Shown piece after piece: positions 8,031 through 14,791 of a DNA stretch of 17,474 nt. Origin of the DNA: CAZKGE01 sp964541695. GTDB lineage: Bacteria; Bacillota; Clostridia; Christensenellales; CAG-138. The notes under the pieces were generated by a model, which worked only from the letters and a program-made list of their open reading frames with translations, did not search any database and was not told the DNA's origin. The DNA lies in NCBI GenBank assembly GCA_964541695.1, contig CAZIRB010000042.1:1-17474 (forward strand), given 5' to 3'. A program made the position numbers and the translations under genes. Each line of letters begins with the position of its first letter. Position 1 is the stretch's first letter.

Positions 8031-8058
8031 CCCGCCGTCCCCCCTCCCGTCCCCCCTT

Positions 8059-8072
8059 CGCCCGGCCGGGCG
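8059..8072. repeat. GC palindrome in the GH3-GH94 gap
   Basis: CGCCCGGCCGGGCG is a perfect 14-bp palindrome, 39 bp after the GH3 stop on the minus strand. As RNA it could form a 5-bp hairpin with a GGCC loop, but no T-run follows on either strand. It may slow transcription or mark an RNA processing point; it is not a standard terminator. Confidence 0.4.
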
Positions 8073-8089
8073 GAGCGGAAACGCCAGAT

Positions 8090-8105
8090 TGTGATCGTTG
8101 TTACA
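8090..8105. promoter_or_regulatory. Possible operator: TGTGA-N6-TTACA
   Basis: TGTGA at 8090-8094 and TTACA at 8101-8105 form an interrupted near-palindrome 5 bp after the GH3 stop and about 115 bp upstream of the GH94 start. The layout is like sites of CRP/FNR-family or some LacI-family regulators. No matching promoter was seen close by, and one imperfect copy can arise by chance. Confidence 0.22.
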
Positions 8106-8110
8106 GCGGC

Positions 8111-10375
8111 CTAGCTGTTGAGCAGCCGCAATAGTTCCATTAGATACTGCTCCATCTCCGGACCGCCGCCGAAGCTTTTCATGGCGCGCAGCGGCATATA
8201 GCCGAGCATGGCCTGCATCATCTCGGGCGAGACGGCGCTCTGGGCCACGTCGCTCGCGGCCTCGTTGCCGCCGAGCAGGCCGGCGATGCGCATCAGCAGT
8301 CCCTCGGCCTTCTTGTTCGCCTCGGGGTTGCCCATGATGTCCATAAATATCGTGTTCTCGTCGAACGCCTCCGGCGCCCGGGTGGTCGAGTTCACCGTCA
8401 CAACGGTCTCGAGCGCGATATCACGGCTTGAGCGGCCGATCTGTACGGCGAACGCGCCGGTCTCGACGCGCCAATCGTGGAGCGCGACGTCGTAGTAGGC
8501 GAACGCGCGCTTGTCGAGCGCAAACGAAACGGTCTTGGTCTGGCCCGGCTCGAGCGCGACCTTCTCAAAGCCCTTGAGCTCGCGCACGGGGCGGATCACC
8601 GTGCTCTCCAGGTCGGCGACATAGAGCTGCACGACCTCCTTGCCCGCGCGCGCGCCGGTGTTGGTCACGTCGACGAACACGTGGAGCGTCTCCGCGTCCG
8701 ATATCGCGTCCGCGCTCGTGCGCAGATTGTGATACGCAAACGTCGTGTAGCTGAGCCCGTGCCCGAACGGAAACAGCACGTCCATCTTTTTCTTGTCGTA
8801 GTACCGGTAGCCCACGAATATCCCCTCGCGGTACTCCGTGCGCTCCTTATCGCCGCCGAAGAACAGGAACGACGGGTTGTCCTCCAGCTTGAGCGGGAAT
8901 GTCTCGGCAAGCCGGCCGCTTGGGTTCGCGTCCCCGAACAGGATGCGCACCGCCGCGCGGCCCACGGCCTGTCCGCCCAGGTACGCCTCGAGCACGCCGC
9001 GGACGGAAGAAATCCACGGCATCTCGACGGGCGAGCCGTTGTGCAGCACGACGACGGTGTTCGGGTTTGCCGCAGCCACCGCCTCGATCAGGCGGTTCTG
9101 GCACTCCGGCAGCCGCATGTGCGCGCGGTCGTAGCCCTCGGACTCATACGCGTCCGGCAATCCCGCAAACACGACGGCGACCTTGGCGGCCTTTGCCGCG
9201 CGGACCGCCTCGTCGATGAGGGCGTCGGTCGTCGAGTCGGTGGCGATATCGAAGCCGCGCGCGTAGGTGACGTTCGCGATGCCGGCCGCGGCGTCAAGCG
9301 CGCCGGTGACCTTCGTGCAATTGATGTGCGAGCTGCCGCCGCCCTGGAAGCGCGGCTTTGCCGCAAACTCGCCGATGAACGCGACCGCGTCGCCCTTACC
9401 AAGCGGCAAAACGCCGTCGTTCTTTAAAAGCACCATGCACTCCTCGGCAAGCGCGGCCGAGAGCGCGTCGTGCGCGTCCTTGTCCCAGACAGCGTCCGCT
9501 TCCGCGTTCTCGAGATACCGGTAGTTGATCGAGAGGATGCGCTCGCAGGCCCGGTCGAGGATCTTCTCGTCGAGCCTGCCGCTTTGCACGGCCTCGACAA
9601 TCTTTTTGTCGTTGATGCCGCTCGAGGCGGGCATCTCGAGATCGACGCCGGCCTCGAGGCCCTTGACGCGGTCGACGATGGCGCCCCAGTCGGTCACCAC
9701 ATAGCCGTCGAAGCCCCACTCGCCGCGCAGCACGTCGTTGAGCAAAAAGCCGTTCTCCGCTGAGAACACGCCGTTGATGCGGTTGTACGAGCACATGACG
9801 GTCCAGGGCTTGGCCTTACGCACAACGGTCTCGAACGGGGCAAAGTAGATCTCGCGCAGCGTGCGCTCGTCCACGTCCGAGCTCGACGACATGCGCCGGT
9901 GCTCCTGGTTGTTGGCCGCAAAGTGTTTGACGCTCACGCCGACGTTGTGCTTTTGCACGGCGTTTGTGTACGCCGCGGCCGCCTCGCCGGCTAAATACGG
10001 GTCCTCGGAGAGGTACTCGAAGTTGCGCCCGCACAGCGGCGAGCGCTTGATGTTGATCGCGGGGCCGAGCACCACGGAAAGCTTCTCCGCCTGGCACTCC
10101 TTACCCAGCGCGTCGCCGAGGCGCATAAACAGCGCGCGGTCGAACGAAGCCGCCGCGGCGCAGCCGGTCGGGAAACACACGGCGCGGATGCTGTCGTTGA
10201 CGCCGAGGTGATCCGCGCTCTCGTCCTGCTTGCGCAGCCCGTGCGGGCCGTCGCTGACCATGACGGACGGCACGTTGAGCCGCTCGACGGGCTTTGTATG
10301 CCAGAAGTCGAGACCGGAGCACAGCCCCGCCTTCTCCTCCAGCGTCATTTGGGATACCAGTTTCTTTACATCCAT
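8111..10375 (-). CDS. GH3 beta-glucosidase with C-terminal helical extension, cytoplasmic
   Basis: 754 aa. Family GH3 retaining beta-glucosidase acting on short beta-glucosides. The N-terminal barrel domain opens with MTLEEKAGLCSG (10-21) and contains SDGPHGLR (41-48), GRNFEYLSEDPYL (116-128), KHFAANNQE (150-158) and the nucleophile Asp229 in VVTDWGA. The second domain carries ESEGYDR (411-417), where Glu413 is the likely acid/base, and GGQAVG. A FnIII-like domain lies at about 565-650 (DVTNTGARAGKEVVQLY, 569-585). About 85 further residues (670-754) are Met-rich and probably helical (DIMGNPEANKKAEGLLMRIA). There is no signal peptide, so it acts inside the cell on imported sugar. The start is ATG 10375 with AAGGAG at 10388-10393; spacing of 12 is longer than usual. 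It follows the ABC genes after 124 bp. Specificity (beta-1,4, beta-1,3 or beta-1,2) cannot be read from sequence alone. Confidence 0.92.
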   Translation of the reverse strand: MDVKKLVSQMTLEEKAGLCSGLDFWHTKPVERLNVPSVMVSDGPHGLRKQDESADHLGVNDSIRAVCFPTGCAAAASFDRALFMRLGDALGKECQAEKLSVVLGPAINIKRSPLCGRNFEYLSEDPYLAGEAAAAYTNAVQKHNVGVSVKHFAANNQEHRRMSSSSDVDERTLREIYFAPFETVVRKAKPWTVMCSYNRINGVFSAENGFLLNDVLRGEWGFDGYVVTDWGAIVDRVKGLEAGVDLEMPASSGINDKKIVEAVQSGRLDEKILDRACERILSINYRYLENAEADAVWDKDAHDALSAALAEECMVLLKNDGVLPLGKGDAVAFIGEFAAKPRFQGGGSSHINCTKVTGALDAAAGIANVTYARGFDIATDSTTDALIDEAVRAAKAAKVAVVFAGLPDAYESEGYDRAHMRLPECQNRLIEAVAAANPNTVVVLHNGSPVEMPWISSVRGVLEAYLGGQAVGRAAVRILFGDANPSGRLAETFPLKLEDNPSFLFFGGDKERTEYREGIFVGYRYYDKKKMDVLFPFGHGLSYTTFAYHNLRTSADAISDAETLHVFVDVTNTGARAGKEVVQLYVADLESTVIRPVRELKGFEKVALEPGQTKTVSFALDKRAFAYYDVALHDWRVETGAFAVQIGRSSRDIALETVVTVNSTTRAPEAFDENTIFMDIMGNPEANKKAEGLLMRIAGLLGGNEAASDVAQSAVSPEMMQAMLGYMPLRAMKSFGGGPEMEQYLMELLRLLNS

Positions 10376-10393
10376 ACGATCGTGTCGCTCCTT

Positions 10394-10414
10394 GACGTAT
10401 TTACGTCCATTCTA
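10394..10414 (-). promoter_or_regulatory. Weak candidate promoter/operator before the GH3 gene
   Basis: On the minus strand TAGAAT (10409-10414, 5 of 6 matches to the -10 consensus) is followed after one base by the inverted repeat GACGT-AAAT-ACGTC (10394-10407). The repeat would cover the transcription start, an operator-like position, and adjoins the ribosome binding site. No good -35 element stands 16-18 bases upstream, so the promoter is doubtful. It would allow the three enzyme genes to be controlled apart from the importer. Confidence 0.28.
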
Positions 10415-10499
10415 GCGCCGTCCGTGCGTCCGCTCCATCAGATTGGTCCGCAATTTGACAGAATCGTCGCGTCAGTTTTGCGGCGGCCCTCCGCGCGCG

Positions 10500-11351
10500 T
10501 TACACCGTTGAAAGGTCCCACGCCTCGTGGATCTTCGGCACGTCGCTGATGAGACGCTTTGTGTAGGCGGCCTTGGGCTTTAAAATCACCTCGTCGGCCG
10601 AGCCGCTCTCGACGAATTTGCCGCGCTCCATGATGTAGACCGCGTCGGAGATGTAGTAGGCCAGCCCGATGTCGTGCGTGATAAACAGGATCGTCATGCC
10701 GGTCTCGTCGCGGAGCTTTAGCAGCATGTCCAGTATCGTCGCGCGCGAGCAGGCGTCGATCATGCTCGTCGGCTCGTCGGCCACGAGTATCTTGGGCTTG
10801 AGCAGGAAGATGCGCGCGATCATGAGCCGCTGCATCTGCCCGCCGGAGAGCTCGAACGGGTACTTATTGGTCAGCTCCGCGAACTTGAGGTTGACGAAGC
10901 TGCACGCCTCGGTCATCAACTCAAGCTTTTTCTCTTTTGACAGCCCCCGCCCGCCGCGCATGTGGATGCAGTCGAGCAGCACGGTGTCGATCTTGCTGAA
11001 CACGTTGTACGACGAGAACGGGTCCTGGAATATGGCCTGTATGCCGCGCCAGTACTCGCGCTTCTTGGCCGCGGTGGAGATGTCGCGCGGCTTCCCCTGG
11101 AACAGGATCTCGCCCTCCGTCAGGCCGGTCAGGCCCAGCAGGAGCTTGGAGAACGTCGTCTTGCCGCTGCCGGACTCGCCGACGATCGACACGAGCTCGC
11201 CCTCGTGGAATTGAAAGTCCACGTGGTCGACCGCGACGCAGCGCTTCTCGCCCGCCCCGAATACCTTGGTCACGCCCTTGCCGGAGAGGCACAGCGGCTT
11301 CCCCGCAAACGACGTGCGGCCGGCCCGGTCAAACCGGATCGCTTCACTCAT
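10500..11351 (-). CDS. Oligopeptide/oligosaccharide ABC transporter ATP-binding protein (OppF-like)
   Basis: 283 aa. One of two ATPases that power the Opp-class importer encoded here. Walker A GESGSGKT is at 58-65, the Q-loop Gln at 109 (IFQDP), the signature LSGGQ at 168-172, Walker B ILVADE at 188-193 and the switch His at 226 (ITHD). It lacks the long Cys-containing C-terminal extension and ends shortly after the AAYTKRLI segment (261-268). The start ATG 11351 overlaps the OppD-like stop by 8 bp, with GGGAGGTG about 7 bases upstream, so the two ATPases are translated together. In this family such pairs form a heterodimer. It is the last ABC gene; a 124-bp gap follows before GH3. Confidence 0.93.
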   Translation of the reverse strand: MSEAIRFDRAGRTSFAGKPLCLSGKGVTKVFGAGEKRCVAVDHVDFQFHEGELVSIVGESGSGKTTFSKLLLGLTGLTEGEILFQGKPRDISTAAKKREYWRGIQAIFQDPFSSYNVFSKIDTVLLDCIHMRGGRGLSKEKKLELMTEACSFVNLKFAELTNKYPFELSGGQMQRLMIARIFLLKPKILVADEPTSMIDACSRATILDMLLKLRDETGMTILFITHDIGLAYYISDAVYIMERGKFVESGSADEVILKPKAAYTKRLISDVPKIHEAWDLSTV

Positions 11352-12351
11352 GCGCGTACACCTCCCGCAGCGTATCGGTACTTAGAATGCAGCGGTACTC
11401 CCGCTTCTCGCTGAACGGGCGCAGCGGCACCGGACAGGCCTTGCAGTCCGGCCTGACATAGCGGCACCGCTCGGCAAACCGGCAGCCCGACGGCGGATTC
11501 TTGAGGTTCGGCGGCGTGCCGGGGATGGCGGTCAGCTTGACGTCGCGCGTGCCCGCCTCCGGCACGAGAATCGAGCCCATCAGCCCCCTTGCATACGGGT
11601 GGATGGGGTCGAACACCATTTCGCCGGCCGTGCCGCTCTCGACGATCTGCCCGGCGTACATGACCAGGATGTCGTCGGTGACGTTGTACAATAGCGGCAG
11701 CTCGTGCGTGATGAATATCATGGACTTGATGTAGCCGCGCTCCATCATGTCCCGCAGCATCTTGATGACCATCTTCTGGCTCGTCACGTCCAAAGCGCTC
11801 GTGGGTTCGTCCGCGATGAGCACCTTGGGCGAGAGGATCGTCGACACGGCGATGACCGTGCGCTGCTTCATGCCGCCCGAGAGCTCGACGGCGTATTTGT
11901 CGAGCACCTTCTCCGGCAGCCCGAGCACGCGGAAGCGCTCCACGGCCCGCTCGCGGATCTCGGCCTTCTCCGCCTTCGGCTCGTGCGCGCGGATCACGTC
12001 CTCGACGAGGCGGATCACCTTCTGCGTGGGGTTGAGCGCGTTCATCGCCGCCTGCGGGATGTAGGCGATCTTCGTGCCGAGTATGGTCTTTCGTACGGCG
12101 TCCGGCGCCATACCGGATATGTTGACGCCGTCTATGATGATCTCGCCGGACGTGTAGTGCAGCGGCGGGAAGTAGTAGCCCATCAGGCTCAGCGCGAGCG
12201 TGGACTTGCCGCAGCCGGACTCGCCCGCGATGCCGATCGAACGCCCCTCCTCGATCTTGAACGTGACGTCGTCGACCGCGTAGATGTCCTCGTTAAAGCG
12301 CGTGATGTACTTTGTCGTGAGGCCCTTGACCTCCAGCATGACGTTTCCCAT
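11344..12351 (-). CDS. Oligopeptide/oligosaccharide ABC transporter ATP-binding protein (OppD/DppD-like)
   Basis: 335 aa. Partner ATPase of the importer. Walker A GESGCGKS is at 43-50, the Q-loop at Gln100 (YIPQAAMNALNP), signature LSGGMKQR at 157-164, Walker B VLIADE at 177-182, and switch His216. The C-terminal oligo_HPY region starts at about 246 (FDPIHPYARGLM) and holds the Cys cluster C290, C296, C303, C306 and C321, typical of OppD/DppD proteins, where it can hold an iron-sulfur cluster. ATG 12351 has AGGAGGAG about 6 bases upstream and lies 12 bp after the permease stop. Both peptide and cello-oligosaccharide importers use this class; the neighbouring glycosidases favour sugar. Confidence 0.93.
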   Translation of the reverse strand: MGNVMLEVKGLTTKYITRFNEDIYAVDDVTFKIEEGRSIGIAGESGCGKSTLALSLMGYYFPPLHYTSGEIIIDGVNISGMAPDAVRKTILGTKIAYIPQAAMNALNPTQKVIRLVEDVIRAHEPKAEKAEIRERAVERFRVLGLPEKVLDKYAVELSGGMKQRTVIAVSTILSPKVLIADEPTSALDVTSQKMVIKMLRDMMERGYIKSMIFITHELPLLYNVTDDILVMYAGQIVESGTAGEMVFDPIHPYARGLMGSILVPEAGTRDVKLTAIPGTPPNLKNPPSGCRFAERCRYVRPDCKACPVPLRPFSEKREYRCILSTDTLREVYAHE

Positions 12352-12363
12352 ACCGGCCTCCTC

Positions 12364-13617
12364 CTAATCCCTCAGCGTCGGGTTGAACACCTGGTCGAGG
12401 CCGGTGTTCATCAGGTTCATCGAGAACGTGATCAGCGCGATGGTCAGAAGCACCGGGAAGTACGCCCACCACGCGCCGTTTAAGTGCGCCGCGTAGAGCA
12501 TCGCCCAGTTCATCATCAGGCCCAGCGACGGCACGAGCGTGCTCTTTAAGCCCAGGCCCAGCATCGAGAGCTGCGCCTCGGCGAGGATGGCCGAACTGAT
12601 CTGGAGGATCAGCGCCATCACGACGTACGAAGCCACGTACGGCAGGATGTCCGTCGCGATGATGCGCATCAGCGAGTGCCCGGAGAGCTTGGAGAGGTTG
12701 ACGTGGTCGCGGTTGCGCAAAGACATGACCTGCGCGCGCACGGCACGCGTCGTCCAGACCCAGCTCGTCAGCCCGATCACGACCGCCACCGTCATCGCGC
12801 TGCGCTTGTCCTCGCCGATGCCGTAGGAGATGAGTAGCAGCAGCACAAACGACGGGATGACCGTGAAGATATTCGTAAAGAACATGATGATCTCGTCGAC
12901 CAGGCCCCCGACATAGCCGCCCAAAAGCCCGAGCGAAAGGCCGATGAACGTCGCGATCACGCCCGCGATGATGCCGATCTTGATCGACGTGCCGCAGGCG
13001 GCGACGAGCTCCTTGAGCACGTCGCGGCCGAAGTTCTCCGTGCCGAGCGGCAGGCGGACGACGTTCGCCACATCCCTGACATTGACATAGTCCGTGTCGG
13101 ATATGGCCGCAACCTCGGTCAGCTCGCCCGTCTCCATGTCCTTGTCGGCCACGTACACGCGCTCGGTCCGTTTCGCGCTCTCGAGCGATTTATCTAGGCG
13201 GTTGTAGTAGTTGCGCTTGGCCTTGGTCATGCCCGCGGGCTTGATCGCGGGATCGTAGTTGTCCCACCAGAGCGCAAGCAGCGATTCGGTGTCGCTGATG
13301 TCGAGCCCCTCGGTATTGACGCCCGCCGCGTCGAGCCACACGAGCATCGCCACGCGGTCCTCGTCCCCAAGCCTTTTATCGATGCGCTTGTCCGCGGCGC
13401 CGGGCAGCTTGAACGTGGTCGTCTCCGTGTCCACGCTGTCGTAGAGCGAGACGTAGGTGCCGGGCTTTTGGAACGAGCCGAGCCCGATCATCTGCAGCGG
13501 GTCGCCCGGGTTGATCCAGAGCGGGTAGATCAGCATGGTCAGGAGGATCAGCGCGAGGATCACAAAGCCGACCATAAACTTCGGAGAGTGGAATACCTGT
13601 CGAAGCGTGTTTCTCAT
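12364..13617 (-). CDS. ABC transporter permease, OppC-like, with large extra loop
   Basis: 417 aa against about 300 for usual OppC/DppC proteins. The first membrane helix is at 14-34. The family landmark PLGTENFGRDVL, normally near residue 75-90, appears only at 190-201, so about 110 extra residues fill the loop after helix 1, expected to face outward. This loop is charged and soluble (for example DKRIDKRLGDEDR at 76-88). The rest is a normal BPD_transp_1 domain: helices near 212-236, 242-266, 274-290, 330-350 and 385-403, with the ATPase-contacting EAA-type loop at 291-327. The ribosome binding site GGGAGGG precedes ATG 13617, 14 bp after the OppB-like stop. The frame is continuous, so the extra part is a true insertion and not a frameshift artefact. 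Confidence 0.9.
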   Translation of the reverse strand: MRNTLRQVFHSPKFMVGFVILALILLTMLIYPLWINPGDPLQMIGLGSFQKPGTYVSLYDSVDTETTTFKLPGAADKRIDKRLGDEDRVAMLVWLDAAGVNTEGLDISDTESLLALWWDNYDPAIKPAGMTKAKRNYYNRLDKSLESAKRTERVYVADKDMETGELTEVAAISDTDYVNVRDVANVVRLPLGTENFGRDVLKELVAACGTSIKIGIIAGVIATFIGLSLGLLGGYVGGLVDEIIMFFTNIFTVIPSFVLLLLISYGIGEDKRSAMTVAVVIGLTSWVWTTRAVRAQVMSLRNRDHVNLSKLSGHSLMRIIATDILPYVASYVVMALILQISSAILAEAQLSMLGLGLKSTLVPSLGLMMNWAMLYAAHLNGAWWAYFPVLLTIALITFSMNLMNTGLDQVFNPTLRD

Positions 13618-13631
13618 GCGCGTTCCCTCCC

Positions 13632-14636
13632 TCAGTCAAACTGCGCGGCCTTGACGCGCGGGTCGATGAAGCCGTAGATGATATCGATGGCGAGCGTGCT
13701 GATGAGCACCATCACCGTAATTAAAAGCGTCGCCGCCGAGAGCAGCGGATAGTCGGACGTGGCCACCGCGGCGTAGATCACCGTGCCGAGGCCCGGGTAG
13801 CTGAACACGATCTCGGCCACGAGCGCGCCGCCGATCATCGTGCCGAGCGAGAGCGCGAGGCCCGTGATCTGCGGCAGCATGGCGTTGCGGAACACGTAGC
13901 CTACGATTTTGCGGTCCGGGATGCCTAAAAAGCGGCTGTACTTGACGTAGTCGGCGTTGAGCTCGTAGATGGACATCGAGCGCATGCCGAGCGCCTGTCC
14001 GCCGATGGCCACGAGCACGATCGACCAGAACGGGAGCTGGTAGTGCTCGAACACGGACTTGACGAACCGCCAAGATAAGTTCGGAATCATGTCGAACCCG
14101 TAGCCGCCCGAGGTCGGCAGGACCTTCATCCGTATGGCGAATATCGTCAATAGGATCACCGCCATGCCGAACGCGGGGATGCTGCTGGCAAACAGGCTTG
14201 CGGGCATGACGGCCTTGTCGAAGCCCTTGCGGATATAGGCCGCCAGCGCGCCGATGACGTTGCCGATGAGCCAGCCGATGAGGATGGCCGGCAGCTGCAG
14301 CCCGATCGTCCAGCCCACCGCGCTTTTGATGATGTCCGACACCTCGCGCGGATACTGGCTGAACGAGAGGCCGAAGTCGCCGCGCAGCGCGTTCTTGCAG
14401 TAGATGACGAACTGCTCGGCCATGGGTTTTTTCGTGCCGAACTTTTCGGCGTACTCCTCATAGATGTGCTTGACCGCGTTGCTGTCCGAGATGCCGATGG
14501 CGGTCTTGGCCGTGATGACCGCCACGGGATCGCCCGGCAGCAGGCGCGGCAGAATGAAGTTCAGCAGCACGGCGATTACGAACGTAATCACAAACCACAG
14601 AAGCTTCTTGCCGAAATATTTGCGATACCCCTTCAT
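13632..14636 (-). CDS. ABC transporter permease, OppB-like
   Basis: 334 aa, near the usual OppB/DppB length. The N-terminal helix (11-31) ends in the family motif LPGDP (33-37). A soluble loop at about 45-105 includes RGDFGLSF (85-92). Further helices lie near 110-134, 145-167, 203-217, 257-277 and 300-321. The EAA-type loop that binds the ATPase is at 225-255 (ADYVKYSRFLGIPDRK), followed by FSYPGLG (278-284) and the terminal FIDPR (323-327). It pairs with the OppC-like protein to form the membrane channel. The start ATG 14636 has GGGAGG about 8 bases upstream. It follows the binding-protein gene after a 155-bp gap with strong secondary structure. Confidence 0.93.
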   Translation of the reverse strand: MKGYRKYFGKKLLWFVITFVIAVLLNFILPRLLPGDPVAVITAKTAIGISDSNAVKHIYEEYAEKFGTKKPMAEQFVIYCKNALRGDFGLSFSQYPREVSDIIKSAVGWTIGLQLPAILIGWLIGNVIGALAAYIRKGFDKAVMPASLFASSIPAFGMAVILLTIFAIRMKVLPTSGGYGFDMIPNLSWRFVKSVFEHYQLPFWSIVLVAIGGQALGMRSMSIYELNADYVKYSRFLGIPDRKIVGYVFRNAMLPQITGLALSLGTMIGGALVAEIVFSYPGLGTVIYAAVATSDYPLLSAATLLITVMVLISTLAIDIIYGFIDPRVKAAQFD

Positions 14637-14731
14637 AGCTCAGCCTCCCGTCTGGGGCGGAACCGCCTCCCGCATACACGCAAAGCGCGCATGCATGCGG
14701 GGGCCGGCGCCGCCGGCGCCCCTTGTAAACC

Positions 14732-14777
14732 GGGAACAGCCATGCTTCCCCTGTTCCTTCGAAACATGGCTGTCCCC
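14732..14777 (-). promoter_or_regulatory. Intercistronic stem-loops between binding-protein and permease genes
   Basis: The arms GGGAACAGCCATG (14732-14744) and CATGGCTGTCCCC (14765-14777) pair at 12 of 13 positions around a 20-base loop. A competing 7-bp stem uses GGAACAG (14733-14739) with CTGTTCC (14751-14757), so the two are mutually exclusive. The structure begins 15 bp after the binding-protein stop. No strong T-run follows on the minus strand. Such elements commonly protect upstream mRNA or cause partial termination, giving excess binding protein; that role here is inferred. Confidence 0.6.
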
Positions 14778-14791
14778 ATTCCTAGGTCGGA

